A stretch of 34,170 nucleotides of DNA from Scatomorpha sp964535405 (lineage in GTDB: Bacteria; Bacillota; Clostridia; Oscillospirales; Oscillospiraceae): positions 1-34,170 of the forward strand of contig CAZHUG010000020.1 of the NCBI GenBank assembly GCA_964535405.1, written 5' to 3'. The position numbers and the translations under genes are program-made. The notes beneath the pieces are model-generated. The model was not told the origin of the DNA, did not search any database, and saw only the letters and a list, made by a program, of their open reading frames with translations. Position 1 is the first letter of the stretch. Each line of letters starts with the position of its first letter. Below, in pieces: positions 7,475-15,440 of this stretch.

Positions 7475-8365
7475 TTACGCCCTGGGATGGGCCTTATTAT
7501 AAATATCCTTTAGTTGCTTTTTCACGAGATGTGAATACATCTGGGTGGAGGAAATGTCCGCATGTCCCAGCATTTCCTGTATGGAGCGAAGGTCCGCGCC
7601 GTTTTCCAGCAAATGTGCGGCGAAGGAGTGGCGCAGCGTATGCGGTGTTATTGTCTTTTCAATGTGTGCCTTGGTCTGATATGACTTGATTATCTTCCAG
7701 AAACCCTGCCGCGACATCCTCTCACCACTGACGTTAACAAAAAGCGATTGCTCATCAGCTGAGGCGATCATCTGCGGGCGAATAAATTCAACATACTCAG
7801 ACAGCGCACGAACTGCGGCAGGATATAGAGGAATAACTCTCTCTTTATTCTTGCTTACACATCGAATCACCCCGGCCGACAGATTCAAGTCTGAAATCTC
7901 AAGCGTTATCAGCTCACTTACGCGAATACCTGTGACATACAGCAGCTCCAGCATCGCCCTGTCACGATAGCCCTTCATATCGGTGCACTCGGGCTGCTCA
8001 AGCAGAAGCTCAACCTCTTTGCTGGTGAGTATCTGGGGCAGCTTCTGGGTGGCCTTCTCGGGAACGAGAGATTTTGCCGGGTTTTCTGAAACCAAACCCT
8101 CTGTTACAAGAAACGTATACAGGCACTTGAGTGACGCTATGCAACGCGACACGGTCGCAGCCGATTTCCCACTTCTCCTAAGCCAGGCTATATATTCAGC
8201 AATCTCCGATTCGCCGGCCTTGATAAGGGTCGGCTCCTCGTGTGCTGTCAGATATTGAGAAAGTTGCCTCACGTCACGCATATATGAGGCGAGGGTGTTT
8301 GCTGAAGATTTCTTGACGTTTGTCAAATAAGCTTCGAATTTTTCAAGACAAACGGAGTCGTGCAT
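7475..8365 (-). CDS. xerD: Tyrosine recombinase XerD-like
   Basis: A 296-residue tyrosine recombinase of the XerC/XerD class, used to resolve chromosome dimers at dif. The N-terminal SAM-like core-binding domain (about 1-90) is followed by the catalytic domain. Catalytic residues visible are R148 in TGIRVSEL, a Lys in the SKNKER beta-hairpin (172-174), H242 and R245 in PHTLRHSFAAHL, H268 in MLGHAD and the nucleophile Y277 in STQMYSHL. The length is normal for XerD. The gene lies 22 bases after spoIIM, and spoIIM and xerD are also close together in B. subtilis, which argues for a chromosomal XerD rather than a phage or integron integrase. Confidence 0.9.
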   Translation of the reverse strand: MHDSVCLEKFEAYLTNVKKSSANTLASYMRDVRQLSQYLTAHEEPTLIKAGESEIAEYIAWLRRSGKSAATVSRCIASLKCLYTFLVTEGLVSENPAKSLVPEKATQKLPQILTSKEVELLLEQPECTDMKGYRDRAMLELLYVTGIRVSELITLEISDLNLSAGVIRCVSKNKERVIPLYPAAVRALSEYVEFIRPQMIASADEQSLFVNVSGERMSRQGFWKIIKSYQTKAHIEKTITPHTLRHSFAAHLLENGADLRSIQEMLGHADISSTQMYSHLVKKQLKDIYNKAHPRA

Positions 8366-8387
8366 CAGCTATCCCCCCTTTCAAAAA

Positions 8388-8984
8388 TCATATCAATAGC
8401 CCCACAATGGCGGGCACAACAAGCAGTTCAGCCGCAGCCGCGGCGGCTGCCAAAACAAAGGCAGCAAGAATCCGATTGCCACGACGGCCATATTCAGGCT
8501 TCGGTGTACGCCTGCTATAAAGCGAAAGCAATCGTTCGGAAAAAAGCATTCCCTCAAAACCAACTATAAACAAACCCGGAACTGTAAACATAGCCGGGAT
8601 TCCAAGCACAACAAGAATTAGCGCAAGGCTATGCGCCGGATATGCGGCTGCAATTGACGCAACCGTACACGAGAGAACAAAACCGCGAAAAGCCATTGTA
8701 AGCGGAACAAGCAAAACCCCAAGCAAGGATGTTGAGAATAAAAGCGCAAAGATATGGTACTTGCTGCAGGAGACTAAAAGACCAAGATAATTATCATAGC
8801 CATAGATGTTGCCATCGTCCAGAAACAAAGACTCACCTGCAGAGAGCTGACCCGTCCCGACAATCGATCCGCCAATTGAGCCAATCAGAAAAAAAGCAAC
8901 AAGAATGACAAGAGTTAAAAGCTCGCGCCCATAGCGCGAGCGGCTCGCCCACTCTCGCCGGAGTAGGCGACCTTTTATTTTCAT
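8388..8984 (-). CDS. spoIIM: SpoIIM-like stage II sporulation membrane protein
   Basis: A 198-residue integral membrane protein with about five hydrophobic segments, in the SpoIIM/DUF95 family. In sporulating Firmicutes SpoIIM acts with SpoIID and SpoIIP in peptidoglycan remodelling during engulfment. The basic N-terminus RLLRREWASRSRYGRE precedes the first membrane span (about 20-42), a short loop with SKYHIFALLFSTSLLG leads into two central spans, and the C-terminus ends in a span rich in alanine. Its place directly upstream of xerD matches the Firmicutes neighbourhood. The start has GGTGGTGAG upstream. DUF95 proteins also occur in non-sporulators, so the sporulation role is inferred. Confidence 0.8.
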   Translation of the reverse strand: MKIKGRLLRREWASRSRYGRELLTLVILVAFFLIGSIGGSIVGTGQLSAGESLFLDDGNIYGYDNYLGLLVSCSKYHIFALLFSTSLLGVLLVPLTMAFRGFVLSCTVASIAAAYPAHSLALILVVLGIPAMFTVPGLFIVGFEGMLFSERLLSLYSRRTPKPEYGRRGNRILAAFVLAAAAAAAELLVVPAIVGLLI

Positions 8985-9300
8985 ATAATCTCACCACCAA
9001 TCCTTCCAGTGACTGTCACCGATGATGAGATAAGTAAACAATTTACATAATATGCGTAGGCACAATATAATACAAATTCCATCAGTAATCAAGTCCTTTG
9101 TCAAAATACGCAAATTTTTGTGAATTATGCCCATGTATTATGTAAACATAATTATGTCAACCACTGCAACCATCGTGCATGAAATCCCTTTGTACGCAAG
9201 GATATTTAACTATATTTTGTGTCTAGCCCGCCAACTCGAGACAACATATTGGTAATCACGCTCAATTATGTCTACCTGTAATCATGAATACAGATAGTAA
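8985..9300. other. Intergenic region between the TIGR04086-type gene and spoIIM
   Basis: About 316 AT-rich bases without a credible gene. The spoIIM-proximal part holds a predicted promoter. Further away is a 16-base palindrome, ATTATGT-AA-ACATAAT (9137-9152), and ACATAAT occurs again at 9054-9060, which may be operator half-sites. I see no terminator with a clear U tract after the TIGR04086-type gene. Confidence 0.6.
9064..9092 (-). promoter_or_regulatory. Possible promoter of spoIIM-xerD
   Basis: On the minus strand, TTGATT (9087-9092), a 17-bp spacer and TATATT (9064-9069) lie about 80 bases before the spoIIM start. It resembles a sigma-A promoter. A sporulation promoter (sigma-E type) was looked for and not convincingly found. 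Confidence 0.42.
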
Positions 9301-9729
9301 TCATCGTTTACGCCTGGAACGTTTTTGTGCTGATCCGGATCGCCTTGCACAAAGAGCCCCGCCAAAAGCGCCGCCTGCTATTGATGCTACTGACAACTTT
9401 AAAAACATTGGAGATATTATTTTTCCGCCGGGTGCAATTAGTGTGGCAATCAGTATCACAAACAGTATGATTCCGCCAGACGCGAGTCCCGTCTCAAGCG
9501 CTCCTCTCCCCCGCCGCAACGCTGAGGTTGTGCCTGCGGCTGCCGATGCGAGAAATACGCATGCTATAACAAGGTACTTTAAAACCCCGGGCGGCAGAGT
9601 CCCTCCCTCTACTAATAGTGCGGTCACAAGCATGAGCAAGACACAAACAACGATGCCAATCAGTGGACCGGATATATACCACTTGAGCTTTGTGCCTCGT
9701 CTTTTCTTCCTTTCAGTCGCTGTAAACAT
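9301..9729 (-). CDS. TIGR04086-family membrane protein
   Basis: A 142-residue membrane protein with four predicted spans (about 17-39, 48-68, 82-100 and 108-126) and strongly basic tails at both ends (ATERKKRRGTK; SGSAQKRSRRKR). The size, topology and position directly after yajC match the TIGR04086 (YrzE-like) family of Clostridia and Bacilli, whose function is unknown. The start ATG at 9729 has an excellent GGAGGGG site, but that site lies in the 3' arm of a long hairpin. An opposite-strand frame overlaps the gene and is discounted because it lacks any recognisable feature. Confidence 0.78.
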   Translation of the reverse strand: MFTATERKKRRGTKLKWYISGPLIGIVVCVLLMLVTALLVEGGTLPPGVLKYLVIACVFLASAAAGTTSALRRGRGALETGLASGGIILFVILIATLIAPGGKIISPMFLKLSVASIAGGAFGGALCARRSGSAQKRSRRKR

Positions 9730-9735
9730 AACAAA

Positions 9736-9782
9736 CCCCTCCGACGCAATTGATGTTTGTACATCCTATTGCACCGAAGGGG
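9736..9782 (-). promoter_or_regulatory. Long hairpin enclosing the ribosome-binding site of the TIGR04086-type gene
   Basis: On the minus strand a 15-bp stem with G-U pairs (outer arms at 9768-9782 and 9736-9750) continues through a small internal loop into a 5-bp stem with an ACAA loop. The 3' arm carries the GGAGGGG ribosome-binding site, followed by TTTGTT and the ATG at 9729. It can act as a yajC terminator, as a translation-limiting structure, or both. Confidence 0.6.
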
Positions 9783-9809
9783 TAGTTTATGAAAGAAATA
9801 TTGTTTCGC

Positions 9810-10187
9810 TTATTCGTCGACCTTGTTTTCCTCGCCGGAGGTCTTTGCAGCCTTCTTGCCCTTAGCCTGCTGCTGGGCTGCTGCCTTGGCCTTCTCCTCG
9901 CGGACGTTGCTGGACACTGCCCACTTGGCGAACTGTATACGGACACGATCTTCACCGGTCTCGAGAGTAAGTGTATCTTCAGTAACCTGAACTATCTTAC
10001 CCATAATACCACCAATAGTTACAATCTCATCACCGACAGAAATAGCGTTACGCATCTCGGTGAGCTGCTTTTTCCTCTTGTTCTCAGGTCTGATAAGGAA
10101 AAAATAGAACACAACGAAAATTACCACCAGGAATATAAGTGAAGATGCTCCACCTGCGGCTGGCGTTGTCAATACATTAAAGATCAT
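9810..10187 (-). CDS. yajC: Preprotein translocase subunit YajC
   Basis: YajC (125 residues) is a small single-span membrane protein that associates with SecDF-SecYEG. One N-terminal span (about 15-34) is followed by the family signature FYFFLIRPENKRKKQ, then a small beta domain with VGDEIVTIGGIMGKIVQV. The last 30 residues are a charged Ala/Lys-rich tail. The start has GGAGGG six bases upstream. It follows tgt in the gene order queA-tgt-yajC, the usual arrangement in many bacteria, but has its own predicted promoter. Confidence 0.95.
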   Translation of the reverse strand: MIFNVLTTPAAGGASSLIFLVVIFVVFYFFLIRPENKRKKQLTEMRNAISVGDEIVTIGGIMGKIVQVTEDTLTLETGEDRVRIQFAKWAVSSNVREEKAKAAAQQQAKGKKAAKTSGEENKVDE

Positions 10188-10227
10188 TCTTTACCCTCCA
10201 AAGCTTTTGCAAAAAGTATCAAAGACG

Positions 10228-10256
10228 ATTATACCCGCATTTAACCACAAATGCAA
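10228..10256 (-). promoter_or_regulatory. Sigma-A promoter of yajC
   Basis: On the minus strand, TTGCAT (10251-10256), a 17-bp spacer and a perfect TATAAT (10228-10233) lie about 40 bases before the yajC start, within the short gap after tgt. Confidence 0.7.
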
Positions 10257-10275
10257 GCAGAATATACTAATTTTG

Positions 10276-11406
10276 CTATATCCTAGCATCAAGTTTTTGT
10301 GCGTATTCTGCTCTAAACTCAGCGTACCTGCCTTCATCCAGCGCGCGGCGTATGCGTCTCATCAGTTCGTTATAAAAATACAGGTTGTGTACAACAGAAA
10401 GACGCTGTGCCAGCAACTCACCGGATTTAAAAAGATGTCTCAGATATGCTCTTGAGTATCTGCGGCACACAGGGCAGTCGCATCCAGCCGATATCGGCTG
10501 ACCATCACGCGCATATTTTGCGTTTAGGATATTTATCACGCCGTCCCAGGTGAAGAGATGTCCGTGCCGGCCATTTCGCGAGGGCATCACGCAATCGAAA
10601 AAGTCAACCCCGCGCCAGACAGCCTCTATGATATTGCCGGGAGTCCCAACGCCCATGAGATAGCGCGGTTTCTCCTTAGGCATGTGTTCCTCAACCACGT
10701 CTATCGTGTCATACATCTCCTGCGCAGTCTCCCCCACTGCCAGTCCGCCGATGGCATAGCCTTCGAGATCAAGGTCGGCGATGCGCTTCATATGCTCAAT
10801 GCGCAGATCCGCAAAGACTGTTCCCTGATTTATGCCAAAGAGCACCTGACCGGGATTTATGGCATCAGGCTCGGCATTATACTCGTCAAGTGCGGTCTTG
10901 CAACGCTGCAGCCAGCGGTAGGTTCTGTCGCAGGAGGCGCGAACATACTCGTATGGCGACGGTATCTTGATGCACTCGTCAAAGGCCATGGCTATATCCG
11001 AGCCGAGGTTCGACTGTATTCGCATACTCTCCTCAGGCCCCATGAAAACGCGCTTGCCGTCAACGTGTGAGTTAAAGTGGACGCCCTCCTCCGTTATCTT
11101 TCTGAGAGAAGCTAGCGAAAAAATTTGAAAGCCGCCGCTATCGGTGAGCATAGGCCCGTCCCATGTCATGAATTTATGCAGTCCACCCATATCGCGTATG
11201 AGGTCATCCCCGGGCCTGATGTGCAGATGATATGTGTTAGACAGCTCTATCTGACAGCTAACCACATTCAAGTCACGGGCGGATATGCCGCCCTTAATCG
11301 CGCCCTGAGTCCCCACGTTCATGAATACCGGCGTCTGAGCAGTGCCGTGTGGGCAGATAAACTCGCCGCGACGCGCCCGTCCCTCTGTCTTGAGTACTTT
11401 AAACAA
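10276..11406 (-). CDS. tgt: Queuine tRNA-ribosyltransferase Tgt
   Basis: Tgt (376 residues) exchanges guanine-34 in GUN-anticodon tRNAs for the queuosine precursor preQ1. The TIM-barrel features are clear: D89 in MLTDSGGFQIFSL, the YAIGGLAVGE loop, the nucleophile region GVDFFDCVMPSRNGRHG, and the zinc site CDCPVCRRYSRAYLRHL near the C-terminus. The start codon is TTG at 11406, supported by an AAGGGGG site eight bases before it; no upstream in-frame ATG fits. It is 14 bases downstream of queA, which acts next in the same pathway. Confidence 0.97.
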   Translation of the reverse strand: MFKVLKTEGRARRGEFICPHGTAQTPVFMNVGTQGAIKGGISARDLNVVSCQIELSNTYHLHIRPGDDLIRDMGGLHKFMTWDGPMLTDSGGFQIFSLASLRKITEEGVHFNSHVDGKRVFMGPEESMRIQSNLGSDIAMAFDECIKIPSPYEYVRASCDRTYRWLQRCKTALDEYNAEPDAINPGQVLFGINQGTVFADLRIEHMKRIADLDLEGYAIGGLAVGETAQEMYDTIDVVEEHMPKEKPRYLMGVGTPGNIIEAVWRGVDFFDCVMPSRNGRHGHLFTWDGVINILNAKYARDGQPISAGCDCPVCRRYSRAYLRHLFKSGELLAQRLSVVHNLYFYNELMRRIRRALDEGRYAEFRAEYAQKLDARI

Positions 11407-11420
11407 CTTCCGAGCCCCCT

Positions 11421-12443
11421 TTATGTTAAAATCATCGCATCCCCGAAGGAAAAAAATCTATATTTTTCCCTGACAGCAATATTATAAGCGTTTAGAATGT
11501 TTTCACGTCCGGCAAAAGCCGAAACAAGCATCACAAGTGTGCTCTCCGGAAGATGAAAGTTTGTTATAAGTCCATCCGTGCATTTAAAGCTATATCTGGG
11601 GTATATAAAAATATTTGTCCAGCCCGAGCATGCTACCACGCTGCCGTCAGCGTTTGCAAAACTCTCAAGAGTGCGGCAGGAAGTTGTGCCTACGCATATA
11701 ACGCGGCCGCCGGCGGCCTTGGTCTCGTTTATTGTTCTTGCCGTCTCCTCCGGTATCGTGCAATACTCCGAGTGCATCTCGTGCTCCTCGACAGAGTCCA
11801 CCTTCACCGGTCTAAATGTGCCGAGGCCGACATGCAGCGTCACAAAGCACTCGCGCACACCAATGTCAGCCAGCTTATCGAGAAGCTCTCGGGTGAAGTG
11901 CAGTCCGGCGGTAGGCGCGGCGGCGCTTCCAAGCTCCTTTGAGTAAACAGTCTGATACCTCTCGCCGTCCTCAAGCTCCGCCTTTATATATGGGGGCAGC
12001 GGCATATGACCGAGCCGCTCCAGAACCTCGAGAAAAATGCCCTGATAGCTAAACTTGACGATCCTGTTCCCCCCCTCCACAACTGTTTCCACCTGTGCAG
12101 AGAGCTCGCCGTTGCCGAAGATAATCGTTTCGCCCGGCTTTGTCTTGCGCCCGGGGCGTGTCATGCACTCCCAGCTGTCGCCGCCTAAATCACGCAGCAG
12201 AAGCACCTCCACTGCGCCTCCGCTTGGCTTTGCTCCCATGAGACGTGCCGGCAGCACGCGAGAATCGTTCATGACAAGGCAGTCGCCCGGCCGAAGAAGG
12301 CCGGGCAGCTCGTTGAATATTTTGTGTGTTATTTTGCCGCTGCCCCTGTCAAGGCACAGGAGCCTGGACTCATCGCGTTTTTCCAGCGGAGTCTGTGCGA
12401 TAAGTTCCTCCGGCAGCTCGTAGTAAAAATCCGATGTCTTCAT
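11421..12443 (-). CDS. queA: tRNA preQ1 ribosyltransferase-isomerase QueA
   Basis: QueA (340 residues) transfers and isomerises the ribosyl group of S-adenosylmethionine onto preQ1-tRNA, giving epoxyqueuosine. Family features include the N-terminal YELPEELIAQTPLEKRDESRL, LVMNDSRVLPARL, the AAPTAGLHFT segment, LHVGLGTFRPV and the C-terminal FHLPESTLVMLVSAF. The length is normal. Its ATG shares one base with the stop codon of the SpoIID-domain gene (TAATG), so the two are translationally coupled. Confidence 0.97.
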   Translation of the reverse strand: MKTSDFYYELPEELIAQTPLEKRDESRLLCLDRGSGKITHKIFNELPGLLRPGDCLVMNDSRVLPARLMGAKPSGGAVEVLLLRDLGGDSWECMTRPGRKTKPGETIIFGNGELSAQVETVVEGGNRIVKFSYQGIFLEVLERLGHMPLPPYIKAELEDGERYQTVYSKELGSAAAPTAGLHFTRELLDKLADIGVRECFVTLHVGLGTFRPVKVDSVEEHEMHSEYCTIPEETARTINETKAAGGRVICVGTTSCRTLESFANADGSVVACSGWTNIFIYPRYSFKCTDGLITNFHLPESTLVMLVSAFAGRENILNAYNIAVREKYRFFSFGDAMILT

Positions 12444-14122
12444 TATGCTCCCCGTGAGAGTGCAACTCCCGTGTAATAGAAACCGATAATCTGGTCGTAT
12501 GTATATCCATAAGATCTCGCCATTGCGTATGCGCCAAACTGGCTCATGCCGCAGCTATGCCCCCAGCCGCCGCCGTTAAAGGTAATGGAGCTGCCATTGT
12601 CCACAGCGGTGAAATGTATGCTGTACATCCCCATCGTGCCGGTACAGAAGCTTTGGCAGGCCCCCTTTGTGATCGTGGCGACCCTTCCGTTAACGTCTGT
12701 AAACTTGAGCCCAATGGCGTTGCCGGTGTCAGAATACGTTACTTCCAGACTTTTTATAGTAGAAAGTGAGTGACCTACTCTATTTACAAACGTGGTAAGC
12801 TCACCCTTTGTATATCTGAAGGTCCAGCTGCTCTTTCCGTTTATACTGTCTGATGCTGCCTCGAAGGGGTCAAGCTTGCCGCGCAGGTATGGCAAGGTAT
12901 TGGTGAACACATTCTCGCTATTTTCGGAGCCGCCACCGAATGATGAAGAGTACAGGGCAGAAATGAGCCTTCCGTTATAGGTAATATACTGCCCGGCTGT
13001 GGCATCAACTGCCGAGTCAGAATTGGCATTGGCAAGATTTGTTCCTCGATATGCCTGGCTGAAGGTATCGTTCGTCACGTCAAAGCCATAGCTCGAGTTT
13101 GCATTAAAGTTATTCACTGCAAATGTGCGAGCGCATACCGCCTGAGCCTTGAGTGCCTCGATAGGCCAATTTGAACTCATCTCATACGGGAGTATACCCT
13201 TTACATAGTCCTCGATGTCAATAGCATTTATGACAGTAAGCTTATCCCCTGTGCGGCGGACATATTCAAAGTCGCCGTAGTATTTGTAACCTTTAAACCA
13301 GGTAATTGCTTTTCCGCTGCTGTTTTGCGGACTGACAGCAAGACTCTTGGAACTGCCGCCGTCAAACTCGAAGAGAATGGCGGAGTCCGAGGTACGGGTC
13401 ACTACTACGCACTTATTGCTTGCCGAATAGGCCGTGCCGCTTATGGAACGCGCGGTCGCAGCGTCACTTGCCGCCTGGGCACTGTCGTAGTTTCCGACAA
13501 GGGTGCGATACACGCCGTCATAATACGCCGGAAAGCCGTCGGAGTATTGATCGGCTGCCGTCTTTGCGGCCTCAAAGCTCTGATATGTATTGGGAAGCAG
13601 AATATGATAGCAGCCAAGATGCCCGCCGCTCAGATCGTGGTTCTTGTCGCTTGCCATAGTTATTGCCTTTTGCGTCGTATAGCCCAGCTCGTGGAAAATG
13701 CGCGACGAGTCGTAGTATCCGAATTTATATCCGTTGCCGACAGCGTTTTCAAGATTTGCCGAGTCCAGTGTCGGATTTCTGATGCTGCTTGCGCTGTCAA
13801 AGTAATAGAGTCCCACGCGAATCTTGGAATACTTAATAGACACACTGCCGCCGACAGACAAATGAGGCGGAATGACAGTGTCTGTATATCCTATCATCTC
13901 CACACCACGCTCGCTGACCACATAGGCATGTGTATCCGTCAGCCTTGTAACTGTCCCGTCAGCTCCTATGACATATGCCTTGTTGAGGTCGCCTGACAGA
14001 GTATTTTGAGAATCGTTCACATAAATCCCCGAAGCTGCTTTCACTCCAACAGGCCACGCAGCCGCGACTAAAAGCAACGCGAGTGCCACAAAAACAAGTC
14101 TTTTATACAAATTTAGTTTCAT
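12443..14122 (-). CDS. Secreted SpoIID/LytB-domain protein
   Basis: A 559-residue protein with an N-terminal signal peptide (about 1-29; KRLVFVALALLLVAAAW, then a GVKA-A type cleavage site). The C-terminal half is a SpoIID/LytB domain: VINAIDIEDYVKGILPYEMS with the conserved catalytic Glu, WPIEALKAQAVCARTFA, YNGRLISALYSSSFGG and the closing GWGHSCGMSQFGAYAMA. SpoIID enzymes are lytic transglycosylases that act on denuded glycan strands in engulfment. The middle (about 165-225) looks like a SPOR-type glycan-binding repeat with paired YQSFEAAKTAADQ and YDSAQAASDAA segments. Being upstream of queA in one transcript suggests constitutive rather than strictly sporulation-specific expression, so a vegetative wall role is possible. 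Confidence 0.88.
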   Translation of the reverse strand: MKLNLYKRLVFVALALLLVAAAWPVGVKAASGIYVNDSQNTLSGDLNKAYVIGADGTVTRLTDTHAYVVSERGVEMIGYTDTVIPPHLSVGGSVSIKYSKIRVGLYYFDSASSIRNPTLDSANLENAVGNGYKFGYYDSSRIFHELGYTTQKAITMASDKNHDLSGGHLGCYHILLPNTYQSFEAAKTAADQYSDGFPAYYDGVYRTLVGNYDSAQAASDAATARSISGTAYSASNKCVVVTRTSDSAILFEFDGGSSKSLAVSPQNSSGKAITWFKGYKYYGDFEYVRRTGDKLTVINAIDIEDYVKGILPYEMSSNWPIEALKAQAVCARTFAVNNFNANSSYGFDVTNDTFSQAYRGTNLANANSDSAVDATAGQYITYNGRLISALYSSSFGGGSENSENVFTNTLPYLRGKLDPFEAASDSINGKSSWTFRYTKGELTTFVNRVGHSLSTIKSLEVTYSDTGNAIGLKFTDVNGRVATITKGACQSFCTGTMGMYSIHFTAVDNGSSITFNGGGWGHSCGMSQFGAYAMARSYGYTYDQIIGFYYTGVALSRGA

Positions 14123-14154
14123 TACTTCACCTTTGCTGACCTTTTAACGATTTA

Positions 14155-14183
14155 TTGACTTAAAGTACATAAAGTGCTAGAAT
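14155..14183 (+). promoter_or_regulatory. Sigma-A promoter of asd-dapA-dapB
   Basis: TTGACT (14155-14160), a 17-bp spacer and TAGAAT (14178-14183) lie in the divergent gap between the spoIID-type gene and asd. The leader to the asd ATG would be about 145 bases. I looked there for a lysine riboswitch or T-box and saw neither. Confidence 0.65.
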
Positions 14184-14337
14184 TATAAGATAATCCCATC
14201 AGTATTACTATTGCATTTTTCGACGGTTTCTGTCATTATAAAATGAACTCGCGTTATTTGCAAGCTTTTAAGAACTTGGCATGATTTTACAGCGGAACGA
14301 ATACATTTGTTTGTATGGCGAAAGGAAGACTGATTTT

Positions 14338-15423
14338 ATGAATAAGTTGAAAGTTGGCGTCATTGGTGGAACCGGTATGGTAGGGCAACGTTTTGTCAGC
14401 CTCATAGCCAAGCACCCATGGTTTGACTTAGCAGTTATAGCCGCAAGCGCACGAAGTGCGGGGAAAACATACGAGGATGCAGTCGGCGCTCGTTGGGCGC
14501 TGGACACTCCCATGCCCGACTGCGCTAAGAAGCTTCTAATCCGGAATGCCGCAGATGTGGCGTCTGTAGCAGCGGATGTTGATTTTGTTTTTTCCGCTGT
14601 TGATATGAAGGATGAAGAGATACGTGCGCTTGAGGAGGCATACGCCAAGCAAGAGTGCCCCGTGGTCTCCAACAACAGTGCAAACCGCTGGACCCCTGAC
14701 GTACCCATGGTTATACCGGAGATAAACCCCGAGCACCTTGAGGTCATCCCTTTCCAGAAAAAACGTCTGGGAACAACTCGCGGCTTTATTGCCGTAAAGT
14801 CCAACTGCTCAATTCAGAGCTATGTACCCGCTCTTTCACCTCTCCGTGATGAATTTGGTGTCAGCAAAGTACTCGCCTGCACATATCAGGCTATATCCGG
14901 TGCCGGCAAGACCTTTGAAACCTGGCCTGAGATGGTTGATAACGTCATTCCTTATATAGGTGGGGAGGAAGAAAAGAGCGAACAGGAGCCCATGAAGATT
15001 TGGGGTCATCTGGAAAACGGAGTAATCGTGAATGCCGAAAAGCCCTCCATTACCGCTCAGTGCCTGCGTGTTGCCGCTTCAAACGGACATATGGCGGCAG
15101 TGTATGTGAGCTTCGACAAGAAACCGACCAAGCAGGAGATACTCGAGCGCTGGGCAAATTACAAGGGCCGTGCTCAGGAGCTCAATCTGCCCTCCGCACC
15201 CAAGCAGTTTTTAAACTATTGCATTGAAGATAACAGGCCCCAGACAAGACTTGACAGAATGAATGAGGGCGGAATGCAGGTATCCATCGGCCGCCTGCGC
15301 CCTGACACACAGTATGACTATAAATTCGTATGTCTCTCGCACAACACTTTGCGTGGAGCCGCCGGCGGAGCTGTTGAGCTTGCCGAGCTGCTCTGTGCCG
15401 AGGGATATATTAGTGCAAAATAA
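14338..15423 (+). CDS. asd: Aspartate-semialdehyde dehydrogenase, archaeal/yeast type
   Basis: A 361-residue dehydrogenase that reduces aspartyl phosphate to aspartate-4-semialdehyde, the branch point to lysine, diaminopimelate, threonine and methionine. The N-terminal VGVIGGTGMVGQRF is the NADP-binding loop; the catalytic Cys is C157 in AVKSNCSIQ, and the His is in NGHMAAVYVSF. The segments SNNSANRWTPDVPMVIPEIN and YQAISGAGKTFETWPEM mark the longer archaeal/yeast form (TIGR00978-like) rather than the usual bacterial Asd of about 340 residues. I start at 14338, where the conserved sequence begins after AAAGGAAG; an earlier in-frame ATG at 14281 adds 19 unrelated residues. Confidence 0.95.
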   Translation: MNKLKVGVIGGTGMVGQRFVSLIAKHPWFDLAVIAASARSAGKTYEDAVGARWALDTPMPDCAKKLLIRNAADVASVAADVDFVFSAVDMKDEEIRALEEAYAKQECPVVSNNSANRWTPDVPMVIPEINPEHLEVIPFQKKRLGTTRGFIAVKSNCSIQSYVPALSPLRDEFGVSKVLACTYQAISGAGKTFETWPEMVDNVIPYIGGEEEKSEQEPMKIWGHLENGVIVNAEKPSITAQCLRVAASNGHMAAVYVSFDKKPTKQEILERWANYKGRAQELNLPSAPKQFLNYCIEDNRPQTRLDRMNEGGMQVSIGRLRPDTQYDYKFVCLSHNTLRGAAGGAVELAELLCAEGYISAK

Positions 15424-15440
15424 TAAAGGGGGAAAAAGCC

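Noticed and set aside
7475..8365. Tyrosine recombinase as sign of an integrated mobile element
   Set aside because: Neighbours are spoIIM and other housekeeping genes, no att-like repeats or phage genes were seen, and length and motifs fit chromosomal XerD.
9284..9865. Long plus-strand open frame of 193 codons opposite the TIGR04086-type gene
   Set aside because: It lies antisense to a membrane-protein gene with a clear ribosome-binding site; its own sequence shows no domain and it has no ribosome-binding site.
14184..14337. Possible lysine riboswitch or T-box in the asd leader
   Set aside because: The leader of about 145 bases is AT-rich, without the conserved lysine-aptamer loops or a T-box sequence, and no terminator hairpin precedes asd.
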